The translations under genes and the position numbers were made by a program. Under the pieces are notes generated by a model, which was not told the origin of the DNA, did not search any database, and saw only the letters and a program-made list of their open reading frames with translations. Positions 27,419-34,914 of a DNA stretch of 43,298 bases are shown piece after piece; positions within the stretch are counted from its first letter, which is position 1; every line of letters starts with the position of its first letter. The DNA lies in contig NZ_JAALJH010000078.1 in assembly GCF_011064615.1 (NCBI RefSeq), forward strand, positions 1 through 43,298. Direction: 5' to 3'. Source of the DNA: Aquisphaera insulae (GTDB lineage: Bacteria; Planctomycetota; Planctomycetia; Isosphaerales; Isosphaeraceae).

Positions 27419-28459
27419 ATGAATGCACATTCAAGGCAACTCCGATTGATCCTTCCCGTACTCTCCCTGATCGCGACGGCATCGTTCGCCGGCCCCCGGA
27501 CTTCGCTCGCCCAGGGCAAGCCCGCGGCGGTCGGCACCGTCGAGCGGCTCGACCCTCGGTTCGACGCGCTCGTCCCCCCCGGCGCCGTCGTCGAGCGGAT
27601 CGGCGAGGGCTACGACTGGTCCGAGGGCCCCGTCTGGGATCGCCGCAACGCTTGCCTCTACTTCTCGGACGTCCCGCAGAACAAGATCTACAAATGGCAG
27701 GAGGGGAAGGGAGTCAGCGTCTACCTGGAGCCGAGCGGCTACACCGGCGCGACCCCGCGGGGCGGGGAGCCGGGATCGAACGGGCTCCTCATCGATGAGC
27801 AGGGCCGGCTGCTCCTCTGCCAGCACGGTGATCGCAAGGTCGCCCGGCTGGAGCCGAATAAGTCCTTCAAGACGATCGCCGGCGGCTACATGAACAAGCG
27901 GTTCAACAGCCCCAACGACCTGGTGCTGAAGTCCAACGGCGACATCTATTTCACGGATCCTCCCTACGGCCTGATCGGCCTCAACAACTCGCCGAACAAG
28001 GAGATCCCGTTCAACGGCGTCTATCGGATCTCCGCCAACGACGGCTCCGTCACCCTGCTGACGAAGGAGCTGACGTTCCCCAACGGCCTGGCCTTCTCGC
28101 CCGACGAGAAGTCCCTCTACGTCGCCAACTCGGACCCGAAGAAGGCGATCTGGATGGCCTTCCCCGTGAAGGACGACGGCACCCTCGGCGAGGGGCGGGT
28201 CTTCGCCGACGTGACATCCTCGGTCGCTTCCAAGAAGGGCCTCCCGGACGGCATGAAGGTGGACGAGAAGGGGAACCTGTTCGCGACCGGCCCCGGCGGG
28301 GTCCTCGTCTTCGCCCCGGACGGCGCCCACCTGGGGACGTTCGCGACCGGCGAGGCCACCGGCAACTGCTGCTTCGGCGAGGACGGCGACACGCTCTTCA
28401 TCACCGCGGACATGTACCTCGGCCGGGTCAAGCTCCTGACGAAGGGCAAGGTCCGCTGA
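27419..28459 (+). CDS. Exported SMP-30/gluconolactonase family protein
   Basis: This 346-residue six-bladed beta-propeller of the SMP-30/gluconolactonase/LRE family has a signal peptide (LILPVLSLIATASFAGP, end near SLAQG). Family landmarks are GYDWSEGPVWDRRN (metal-binding Glu), GGEPGSNGLLID, FNSPNDLVLKSNGDIYFTDPPYG (metal-binding Asn) and the late KKGLPDGMKVDEKGN (metal-binding Asp). The likely activity is hydrolysis of a sugar lactone outside the cytoplasm. It lies 59 bases after the aldo/keto reductase, and the two could form a sugar oxidation/lactone pair. That link is inference. It converges with the DUF1464-like gene, 16 bases away. Confidence 0.9.
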   Translation: MNAHSRQLRLILPVLSLIATASFAGPRTSLAQGKPAAVGTVERLDPRFDALVPPGAVVERIGEGYDWSEGPVWDRRNACLYFSDVPQNKIYKWQEGKGVSVYLEPSGYTGATPRGGEPGSNGLLIDEQGRLLLCQHGDRKVARLEPNKSFKTIAGGYMNKRFNSPNDLVLKSNGDIYFTDPPYGLIGLNNSPNKEIPFNGVYRISANDGSVTLLTKELTFPNGLAFSPDEKSLYVANSDPKKAIWMAFPVKDDGTLGEGRVFADVTSSVASKKGLPDGMKVDEKGNLFATGPGGVLVFAPDGAHLGTFATGEATGNCCFGEDGDTLFITADMYLGRVKLLTKGKVR

Positions 28460-28475
28460 GGCAGAGTTCCTGAGG

Positions 28476-29471
28476 TCAAGGCCGCGCGAGGGCGTCCCAG
28501 AGGCAACCTCGCGCGGCCTCAATCTGGAGCGACGCCGCGAGCGCCCCATGACGACCGCCGGCCAGGGCGTCGGCCAGCAGGGCGGACCCCTGCGCCGCGT
28601 GCTTCACCCAGGCGTCCGGCAGTGACGGCAGGCGCTCGGTCCGGCCGAGGCCATCGAGCGACTCGTGGACCAGGGCCTCGATTCCCGGGCGATCCAGCCC
28701 CGCGCCGGAGAGATAGATCCGCTCGAAGGTCGTGACCGCGCGGAGGCCGGCCACGGCCTTGCGGAGCGACTCGCGGAAGGCGGCCGGCCCCTCCGGGCCG
28801 AGGTCGTCGAGGCCGCCGCGGAAGAGGTCCCGCTTCGAGAGCGGGCTCCGCCAGCAGGCGAGCTCCCCGTCCCACGCCCCTCCGGACTTCAGGCCGATCG
28901 GCCCGCGGGTCCCGGCGGAGGCGTCGACGAGGCGGCCCTCGCGGACGACCAGGACCGCCGTGAACGCCGAGCCGACCTCGACCAGGGCGAAGCTTGATCG
29001 GGCGTATCCGCCATGCTCGCGCGCGTCGTGCTCGAGGGCCAGGGCCGCGACGGCGACCTTGTCCGCGGTCCCCAGGTCGACCGCGTTCACCTTGCGGTGC
29101 GCGGGGATCGTGGGGAGATGCCATCCGCCGGGCAGGAAGACCACCGGCAGGCCGCTCGCGGCGAAGGCGCGAAGGGACGCGCGGAAGCCGACGACCCCGT
29201 GGTCCTCGCCGCGCTCGTCCGGCCGCACCAGCGACATCTGGTCGATGGCGTCCTCATCGAGCCGATGACCGCGAACCAGGGGGAGCCCGTACCCCGACGG
29301 CCCGGCGACGAGGTCGATTGGGGCCCAGCTCCGGATGGCCTCGATCGGCACCCCGGGGTTTGCCCTCAGCTCCGCCGGCTCGAACCGGACCTGCTCGCGG
29401 ACCAGCCCGTCCTCCAGCAGGATCAGGTCCAGGCTCGATGTCCCCGGGTCGGTCCCGACGACTCGGATCAT
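28476..29471 (-). CDS. DUF1464-like ASKHA-fold protein beside C1 genes
   Basis: This 331-residue protein starts with an acetate/sugar-kinase phosphate-1 motif (VVGTDPGTSSLDLILLEDG). It later shows a phosphate-2-like strand (SFALVEVGSAFTAVLVVREG) and an adenosine-type glycine motif (FERIYLSGAGLDRPG). This layout matches the COG2441/DUF1464 group, labelled predicted butyrate kinase and best known from archaea. GGGAGGGAAA lies just before the ATG at 29471. It is the nearest minus-strand neighbour downstream of fae-mtdB, with one plus-strand gene between. A role in tetrahydromethanopterin (H4MPT)-linked C1 metabolism or cofactor synthesis is guilt by association. The butyrate kinase label is unproven. 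Confidence 0.72.
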   Translation of the reverse strand: MIRVVGTDPGTSSLDLILLEDGLVREQVRFEPAELRANPGVPIEAIRSWAPIDLVAGPSGYGLPLVRGHRLDEDAIDQMSLVRPDERGEDHGVVGFRASLRAFAASGLPVVFLPGGWHLPTIPAHRKVNAVDLGTADKVAVAALALEHDAREHGGYARSSFALVEVGSAFTAVLVVREGRLVDASAGTRGPIGLKSGGAWDGELACWRSPLSKRDLFRGGLDDLGPEGPAAFRESLRKAVAGLRAVTTFERIYLSGAGLDRPGIEALVHESLDGLGRTERLPSLPDAWVKHAAQGSALLADALAGGRHGALAASLQIEAARGCLWDALARP

Positions 29472-29576
29472 GGGGTTTCCCTCCCGGGCTCGCCGGCTGA
29501 TCATCGCGTGTCGGCCTGTTATCATGTGCGGCGAGGCCGTCTCGTCCTCGCCGGGCCCATTGTATCGGGGTGGAAG

Positions 29577-30821
29577 ATGTCCGCGAACCGCACCCGCCGC
29601 GTCCTGAGCCCTTGCCGGAGCATCGCCTGCGCGATCCTCGTCCACGTCGCCTCCGGGTCGTCCCTCGCCGCCCAGGAGCCGTCGGGCGGGGAACGGATCC
29701 GAGCCACTCCGGAGATGCTCCGCCCGCCGGCGACCCGTCCGGCCGACGGCTTCCGGGCGGAGGGCGTGGAGGCGATCTTCTACGACGGCTTGTCCTGGAA
29801 GGGGAAGCCCACCCGGGTCTTCGCCTGGATGGGCATGCCGAAGTATGCGCCCGGCGAGAAGGTCCCCGGCATCGTCCTGGTCCACGGAGGAGGCGGGACG
29901 GCCTTCGACGTCTGGGTGCGACTCTGGACCGGACGCGGCTATGCGGCCATCGCCATGGACACCTGCGGGACCGTCCCGCGCGGGACTTACGGTCACTGGG
30001 AACGCCACGAGGCCGGAGGCCCGCCGGGGAATCGATTCGAGGACTCCGAGGCACCGCCGGCGGACCAGTGGCCCTATCATGCGGTCGCGGACGTGGTCCT
30101 GGCTCACAGCCTGCTCCGTTCGCGGCCCGAGGTGGATCCGGATCGGATCGGGGTCACCGGCATCTCCTGGGGCGGCTATCTCACGTGCATCGCATCCGGG
30201 GTCGATGATCGCTTCCGGTTTGCCGTCCCGGTCTATGGCTGCGGATTCCTCGGCGACGACTCGGTGTGGAGGGACGAGATCGCCAAGCTGGGCCCCCGAG
30301 GCCGGCGCTGGCTGGACCTCTGGGATCCGTCGCAATACCTCGCCGCGGGCGGGATGCCGAAGCTCTGGGTCACCGGGACGAACGACTTCGCCTATCCCAT
30401 GGATTCGCTCCAGAAGTCCTACCGCAAGGCCGGTGGGCGCTCGACGCTGGCCATCCGCCTGCGGATGCCGCACGGCCATGGCGGCGCGGGCGAGAACCCG
30501 GCGGAGATCCACGCCTTCGCGGACGCGATCCTCCGCGGCGGCCGGCCGCTCGTCGAGATCACGGTCCAATCGAGGCATGAGAATGTGTTGCGCGTGCAGT
30601 TCCGGGGCGAGGCGAAGGTCGTGAAGGCCGAGCTGCTCTACACGAAGGACGACGGGCCCTGGACGGCTCGTCGCTGGGAAACGGCCGAGGCAAAGATCGA
30701 GCCCGCCGCACACGCCGCCGTCGCGAACCTGCCCGCGGGGACGACGGCGTGCTTCCTGAACCTTGAGGATGAGCGCGGCCTGATCGTGAGCTCGGAGCAC
30801 GTCGGGGCCACGACCAGGTAG
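29577..30821 (+). CDS. Exported acetyl-xylan-esterase/dienelactone-hydrolase-like enzyme
   Basis: This 414-residue alpha/beta hydrolase has a probable signal peptide (ACAILVHVASGSSLAAQE). The oxyanion motif HGGGGTAFD, the nucleophile elbow GISWGGYL, the acid region VTGTNDFAYP and the catalytic His in MPHGHGGAG are all present. The last 90 residues look like a beta-sandwich appendage (VEITVQSRHENVLRVQFRG). Family members deacetylate polysaccharides or cleave peptides. The ATG at 29577 is preceded by GGGGTGGAAG. The gene is nested on the plus strand among minus-strand C1 genes and is probably unrelated to them. It converges with mtdB, 14 bases away. Confidence 0.86.
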   Translation: MSANRTRRVLSPCRSIACAILVHVASGSSLAAQEPSGGERIRATPEMLRPPATRPADGFRAEGVEAIFYDGLSWKGKPTRVFAWMGMPKYAPGEKVPGIVLVHGGGGTAFDVWVRLWTGRGYAAIAMDTCGTVPRGTYGHWERHEAGGPPGNRFEDSEAPPADQWPYHAVADVVLAHSLLRSRPEVDPDRIGVTGISWGGYLTCIASGVDDRFRFAVPVYGCGFLGDDSVWRDEIAKLGPRGRRWLDLWDPSQYLAAGGMPKLWVTGTNDFAYPMDSLQKSYRKAGGRSTLAIRLRMPHGHGGAGENPAEIHAFADAILRGGRPLVEITVQSRHENVLRVQFRGEAKVVKAELLYTKDDGPWTARRWETAEAKIEPAAHAAVANLPAGTTACFLNLEDERGLIVSSEHVGATTR

Positions 30822-30823
30822 GC

Positions 30824-30837
30824 GACCGGCTCCGGTC
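30824..30837. terminator. Possible shared terminator between convergent genes
   Basis: GACCGG (30824-30829) and CCGGTC (30832-30837) form a compact inverted repeat between the esterase stop and the mtdB stop. The arms are only two bases apart, so the real loop must open one or two pairs. No T-tract is present on either strand. It is listed as a candidate bidirectional terminator only. Confidence 0.3.
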
Positions 30838-31714
30838 AGTCGAGCGCTCGCCCCAGCTCCAGGACTTCCTCGGCGTCGAGGATCTGATGATCGGCGGAGA
30901 AAAGCTGACGGACGGCCTTCTTGTGGATCTTCATCTTGGTGCCGCCGACGCCGAGCGCCCCCCAGGCGAGGACGCCGGAACGGTCCTTGCCCTTGTCTCC
31001 CGGCTCCACGCCCTCGATGCCGAGCGGCGGGACGGCGTTGAGGTCGATCAGGGCCTTGAGCCGACTCTGCGATTGCCAGAGCGAGGCGGGCAGCACCGGG
31101 ACGGCGGGCGGGCCGGAGTTGATGACGACGGCCGCGGATTCGAGCTGCTCCGCGAGCGCCTCGGGGCGGCCCATCTCGAACGGGACGTAGGTCGTGCCCG
31201 TGGTCTGGTTGAGCTGTTCCGCCAGGGCCGTCGCCCGGCCGAGGTCGCGGGAGCCGACGGCGACCTCGGCCCCGAGCCGGCCGAGCAGCCGGCCGATCCG
31301 GTGGCCGACGGGACCCGTGGCCGCCAGGGTCACCACGCGGGCCCCCCGGAGCGAGCCGCCGCACGACTCGAGGGCCGCGAGCACGGCGGCGGCGGCGGTC
31401 GTGTTGGAGCCGTTCGCGTCGAACAGGACGGACACCTTGAAGGGGCCGAAGAAGGTCTTCTTGACGACCTCGAGGACCGCCTCGGCGGCGGAGACCTTCG
31501 AGCCGCCGATGAACAGGGCGGTCCGCGACAGGTCGGCGGGACCTCTCGTGAAGAGGGCGCCGTAGACCAGGTCGCGGACGTTCTCCGGGGTCACGCCCCC
31601 GTGCCGGAACAGGTGCTCGACCCCGGAATCCACCGCGACCACGGCGTCGAAGACGCTGGGCTGGGGGTCCGTGTCGAGCTGGACCAGGATGCTGGGCTTG
31701 GCGGGCGTGCTCAT
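30836..31714 (-). CDS. mtdB: Methylene-tetrahydromethanopterin dehydrogenase
   Basis: This 292-residue enzyme oxidises methylene-H4MPT to methenyl-H4MPT with NAD(P), the step after Fae in formaldehyde oxidation. The N-terminal domain contains FDAVVAVDSGVEHLFRHGGV and the segment FGPFKVSVLFDANGSNTTAAAAV. The Rossmann loop is LAATGPVGHRIGRLLGRLGAEV. Late features are VINSGPPAVPVLP and DLNAVPPLGIEGV. Length and motifs match MtdB of Methylobacterium (about 297 residues). It lies 14 bases downstream of fae on the same strand, so they form one operon. Its own ribosome-binding site is weak, which suggests coupling to fae translation. The remaining pathway genes (mch, fhcABCD) are not here. Confidence 0.93.
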   Translation of the reverse strand: MSTPAKPSILVQLDTDPQPSVFDAVVAVDSGVEHLFRHGGVTPENVRDLVYGALFTRGPADLSRTALFIGGSKVSAAEAVLEVVKKTFFGPFKVSVLFDANGSNTTAAAAVLAALESCGGSLRGARVVTLAATGPVGHRIGRLLGRLGAEVAVGSRDLGRATALAEQLNQTTGTTYVPFEMGRPEALAEQLESAAVVINSGPPAVPVLPASLWQSQSRLKALIDLNAVPPLGIEGVEPGDKGKDRSGVLAWGALGVGGTKMKIHKKAVRQLFSADHQILDAEEVLELGRALD

Positions 31715-31728
31715 GGCCGGGGGGTCGC

Positions 31729-32235
31729 TCACTTGGCGAAGGGGTGCTCGACCTTGTCCTTCTGGGCGGTGATCTCGCCGACGGTCGGCGAGCCCTTCAT
31801 GGCGCGCTCGATCGAGAGCTTGGTGGCCTCGTAGTTGTACTTGAGGATCTTGGCGTTGTCCTCGGCCGCGGGGTGGATGAAGACGCCGCAGACGATGACG
31901 AGGTCCTCGGCCTGGTCGCTGGGGATGGTGCCGTCGGCGACGCTGTCCGCGACGGCCTTGGCGACGCCGTACTGGGCCGGGCCGAACATCTGGACCGCCT
32001 GCTTCATCCCCTTGATGGTCACCTTGGTGATCATCACGGTGGCCGGCTTGCAGACGAGGTTGGGCGTCAGCACGGCGAGGAGGTTGGTGTGCCCGGCGGA
32101 CTGGTTGGAGAGGGCATTGGCGAAGGCCGCGCCGACGGGGCCGTCCTTCTTGCCGATCAGGAGGTCGATGTGGGCGATCTCGTTCCCCTCGCCGACAAGT
32201 CCCTCGCCGATGTTCATGACGATCTCGCTGGCCAT
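31729..32235 (-). CDS. fae: Formaldehyde-activating enzyme
   Basis: This 168-residue enzyme condenses formaldehyde with tetrahydromethanopterin. It is very close to the methylotroph Fae in pattern: GEGLVGEGNEIAHIDLLIG with the conserved His22 proposed as catalytic, LLAVLTPNLVCKPATVMITK, the hallmark QAVQMFGPAQYGVAKAVADS, and KILKYNYEATKLSIERAMKG. The ATG at 32235 has AGGGAGAA about ten bases upstream. The operon order is fae then mtdB. In planctomycetes this route is usually thought to detoxify or oxidise formaldehyde rather than support methylotrophy. The frame is open further upstream, but Fae similarity begins at this Met. Confidence 0.96.
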   Translation of the reverse strand: MASEIVMNIGEGLVGEGNEIAHIDLLIGKKDGPVGAAFANALSNQSAGHTNLLAVLTPNLVCKPATVMITKVTIKGMKQAVQMFGPAQYGVAKAVADSVADGTIPSDQAEDLVIVCGVFIHPAAEDNAKILKYNYEATKLSIERAMKGSPTVGEITAQKDKVEHPFAK

Positions 32236-32520
32236 CGTTGGATTCTCCCTGGCAATCGGTGTGTCGAGTTGGCGGTCCCGAGGCTCGGGCGAGGAGCCCG
32301 CGTCGCCCCGGCTCATGACCGAGCATGATAGACGCCAGACGGTTGCGGGGCAACCCTGGCGGCGGGCCGACTCCCCGCGGAATCCGGGAATTCGATTGTC
32401 CTGGGCGGCCGGGATTGTTCCAATGACGATGTGGCAAGGTCGCCGCGACCCGATTCGCGACGCGTCCCGACCGCTCAATCCCCCGTGTCCCTCCCCCGAA
32501 TCCCCTATGGAGACCGACCG
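32236..32520. promoter_or_regulatory. Divergent promoter region between fae and the DUF6370-like gene
   Basis: These 285 bases separate two divergently transcribed genes and should hold both promoters. I see no repeat, operator or clear promoter hexamers. GGAG at about 32508-32512 serves the plus-strand gene. Confidence 0.4.
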
Positions 32521-32874
32521 ATGCGGAAGCTTTTGACCCTGGTGGCCGTGGGCGTGATCTTCTCCGGCATGGGCCTCCTCCACGCCGCGGAAGATGCCAA
32601 GAAGATCACCATCGAAGGCGACGGCCTGTGCGCCAAGTGCGGCGGCGTCGACAAGGAAGCGAAGAAGTGCCAGAACGTCGTGATCGTGACCAAGGACGGC
32701 AAGAAGACCACCTACTACCTGACCGGCAAGCTCTCCGACGAGGCCCACAAGAGCGCCGGCTTCTGCGGCGCCTCCAAGGATGAGCCCGTCAAGGTCAAGG
32801 TCACCGGGACCTGCGAGAAGAAGGACGACAAGCTCGTCGTGACCGTGACCGACAAGATCAAGAAGGTCGACTGA
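32521..32874 (+). CDS. Small exported Cys-containing protein, DUF6370-like
   Basis: This 117-residue protein has a signal peptide (LLTLVAVGVIFSGMGLLHAAE) and a small Lys-rich beta domain. Five cysteines are in the mature part: LCAKCGG, KKCQN, GFCGAS and TGTCEKK. The middle section (VVIVTKDGKKTTYYLTGKLSDEAH) and the Cys spacing resemble the planctomycete family DUF6370. Its function is unknown. Metal binding or disulfides are plausible from the C-x2-C. It is divergent from fae and upstream of the ATP-grasp gene, separated from it by a stem-loop. Confidence 0.8.
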   Translation: MRKLLTLVAVGVIFSGMGLLHAAEDAKKITIEGDGLCAKCGGVDKEAKKCQNVVIVTKDGKKTTYYLTGKLSDEAHKSAGFCGASKDEPVKVKVTGTCEKKDDKLVVTVTDKIKKVD

Positions 32875-32911
32875 GCGAGCCTCTCGACCCTGATCGACCC
32901 GAGCCGGAGCG

Positions 32912-32945
32912 GGCCCCGGTCCACGCTGATGCGAGGGCCGGGGCC
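32912..32945 (+). terminator. GC-rich stem-loop between the DUF6370-like and ATP-grasp genes
   Basis: GGCCCCGG (32912-32919) and CCGGGGCC (32938-32945) form an eight-base-pair stem with an 18-base loop. It lies 37 bases after the upstream stop and six bases before the ATP-grasp ATG. It could terminate the first gene or limit ribosome access to the second. No U-tract follows. Confidence 0.45.
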
Positions 32946-32951
32946 GTCTTC

Positions 32952-34112
32952 ATGAACGGACCGCACGACCTGCTGATCGTGGGGGCCTGCACGCGGGCCG
33001 CGGCGGCCTCCGCCGTGCGAGCCGGCGTCGTCCCGCGGTGCGTGGACCACTTCGCCGATCGGGATCTGGCCGCCCTTGGCGCCGTCGAGCGTGTCGAGCC
33101 GGCGGACGAGACCGACGGGCTGAGGGACCGCGCCCTGAGCCTCCCGAGCTCGGCGTGGATCTACACCGGGCCGCTCGAGAACCACCCGGATGTCGTGGGG
33201 ACAATCTCCTCATATCATTCTCTCCTGGGGAATCCGCCGGACGTCCTCCGAGCCGTCCGCGACCCGCTCCGCCTGGCGACGGTCCTGGGCCTCCACGGCC
33301 TGCCCCGCGCCGAGGTGGCCGGGGACGTGCTCGGCGTGCCGACGGACGGCTCCTGGCTGATCAAGCCGCGGGCCTCCGGGGGAGGCATCGGTTCTCGCCG
33401 GCTCTTCGATCGATCGCATTTCAACCCCTCGACCTGCTACGCCCAGCGGTTCATCGCGGGCCCCAGCTTTTCCGCCCTCTTCCTGGCCGGCGCCCGGCCC
33501 GTCGAGCTCATCGGGGTATCGCGCCAGCTCATCGGCGAGCCCGGCTTGCCCTTCATCTATCGCGGCAGCATCGGGCCCTGCGAGTTGCCGCCGACCGTGA
33601 TGGAGACGCTGCGGACCACCGGCCGGGTCCTCGCGGAGGCGTTCGGCCTGATCGGCCTCTTCGGCGTGGACTTCGTCCTTCACGACGGCGAGCCGGTGCC
33701 GATCGAGGTCAACCCCCGCTACACCGCCTCGGTGGAGGTCCTCGAATTCGCCACGGGCCGCTCGCTGCTGGCGGAGCACCTGAGGGCCTGCGGCGGCGGG
33801 GCCCCCGATCGTCGTGCCATGGCCGCCGCCGCGCCGGTCGTCGGCAAGCTGATCCTTTATGCGAGAGAGGCCCTGATCGCGCCGGACATCCCCCTGCCGC
33901 GGTCGGCCCTGGTCGATCGTTTCGCCCTGCCGCGGATCGCCGACGTACCATGGCCGGGGACGCCGATCGCGGCGGGAGAGCCCATCCTCACCGTGTTCGC
34001 GCGGGGCGAGAGCCTGCCGGGGTGCGAGCGTCGTCTTCGCAGGGCCGAGGAGCAACTTTGGAGGCGGATTTTCTGGAGCAGGTCCAGGCCGAGCTCGTCA
34101 CAACCTATGTGA
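32952..34112 (+). CDS. ATP-grasp enzyme in the H4MPT C1 neighbourhood
   Basis: This 386-residue ATP-grasp ligase has an N-terminal Rossmann-like pre-domain (DLLIVGACTRAAAASAVRAG, VPRCVDHFADRDLAAL). The ATP-binding core has WLIKPRASGGGIGSRRLF as the grasp strand and Gly loop, then GLFGVDFVLHDG and VPIEVNPRYTASVE for the Mg-binding Glu and Asn. ATP-grasp ORFs recur in archaeal-type C1 clusters of methylotrophs, and MfnD, the tyramine-glutamate ligase of methanofuran synthesis, is of this fold. A ligase role in making the H4MPT or methanofuran-type cofactor is therefore the leading inference. Its 3' end overlaps the convergent eutC gene by eight bases. Confidence 0.8.
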   Translation: MNGPHDLLIVGACTRAAAASAVRAGVVPRCVDHFADRDLAALGAVERVEPADETDGLRDRALSLPSSAWIYTGPLENHPDVVGTISSYHSLLGNPPDVLRAVRDPLRLATVLGLHGLPRAEVAGDVLGVPTDGSWLIKPRASGGGIGSRRLFDRSHFNPSTCYAQRFIAGPSFSALFLAGARPVELIGVSRQLIGEPGLPFIYRGSIGPCELPPTVMETLRTTGRVLAEAFGLIGLFGVDFVLHDGEPVPIEVNPRYTASVEVLEFATGRSLLAEHLRACGGGAPDRRAMAAAAPVVGKLILYAREALIAPDIPLPRSALVDRFALPRIADVPWPGTPIAAGEPILTVFARGESLPGCERRLRRAEEQLWRRIFWSRSRPSSSQPM

Positions 34113-34914
34113 TTGAACCTTGATGACTGTCGACGGGGATCGGCAGGATGCCCGTCTCCTTGACGGCCACTCCGCTGGCGGACGCGGCCATCATCTGGGC
34201 GGCGAGGGCGACGATGCGGCGGGCGGCGTCGGAGCTGGAGACGCCCCGGCCGTGGATGTTGGAGATCAGGTTGCGGCGCGAGTCGTCGTGGTCGCTTCGG
34301 GGGCGGAACGCCATGTAGGCCGACAGGCTCTCCGCCGTCGCCAGCCCGGGGCGCTCGCCGATGAGGAGGACGACGACGGCCGGGTCGAGGATCTCGCCGA
34401 CGTCGTTGAGGATGCCGACCCGGGCGTGATGGACGAGGAACGGCCGGCCCCATCGCCAGCCGCGCGCCTCTGATTCCTGATGCAGCAACGGGAGCAGGTG
34501 CGGCACCTGGGCGCGGACGGCGGTCGCGGAGAGGCCGTCGCCGATGACGACCTGGAGGTCGGCCGACGCGGGGCAGCCCCGGCGGATCGCCTCGCGGGAC
34601 GCGTCGTCGAGCCGTCGCCCCAGGTCGGGGCGGACCAGGAATTCCTGGCGGGACGAGGCCCGGCTCCGGGCCTCGAACAGGCCCCAGCGGGCCGCGAAGC
34701 CCTCCCCCAGGTCGCGGGCGAGGTCGATCCCGGCGAGGACCGCATCGCGGGCCGCGGCGTGGTCGGCGCGGAGCTCCAGGTGGGTCGAGGTCCGGTACGA
34801 CCCGCCGGCTCGCCCGGCGAGGATCCGCGCCGGGGTCAGGGCGCGGATGCGATCCAGGTCCGGCCCCTCGGCCGGGCCGGGGTCTCGTTGGCGGATCGGC
34901 GCATTGTCGCTCAT
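34105..34914 (-). CDS. eutC: Ethanolamine ammonia-lyase small subunit
   Basis: This 269-residue light chain of adenosylcobalamin-dependent ethanolamine ammonia-lyase converts ethanolamine to acetaldehyde and ammonia with EutB. Recognised pieces are LTPARILAGRAGGSYRTSTHLELRADHA (pattern of the N-terminal half), DLQVVIGDGLSATAV, GRPFLVHHARVGILNDVGEIL, VVVLLIGERPGLATAESLSAYMAF and RNLISNIHGRGVSS. The stop is TAG. The ATG overlaps the permease stop as ATGA, so translation is coupled. It is slightly shorter than the E. coli protein (295), which has a longer N-terminus. No reactivase (EutA) is present in the window. Confidence 0.95.
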   Translation of the reverse strand: MSDNAPIRQRDPGPAEGPDLDRIRALTPARILAGRAGGSYRTSTHLELRADHAAARDAVLAGIDLARDLGEGFAARWGLFEARSRASSRQEFLVRPDLGRRLDDASREAIRRGCPASADLQVVIGDGLSATAVRAQVPHLLPLLHQESEARGWRWGRPFLVHHARVGILNDVGEILDPAVVVLLIGERPGLATAESLSAYMAFRPRSDHDDSRRNLISNIHGRGVSSSDAARRIVALAAQMMAASASGVAVKETGILPIPVDSHQGSIT

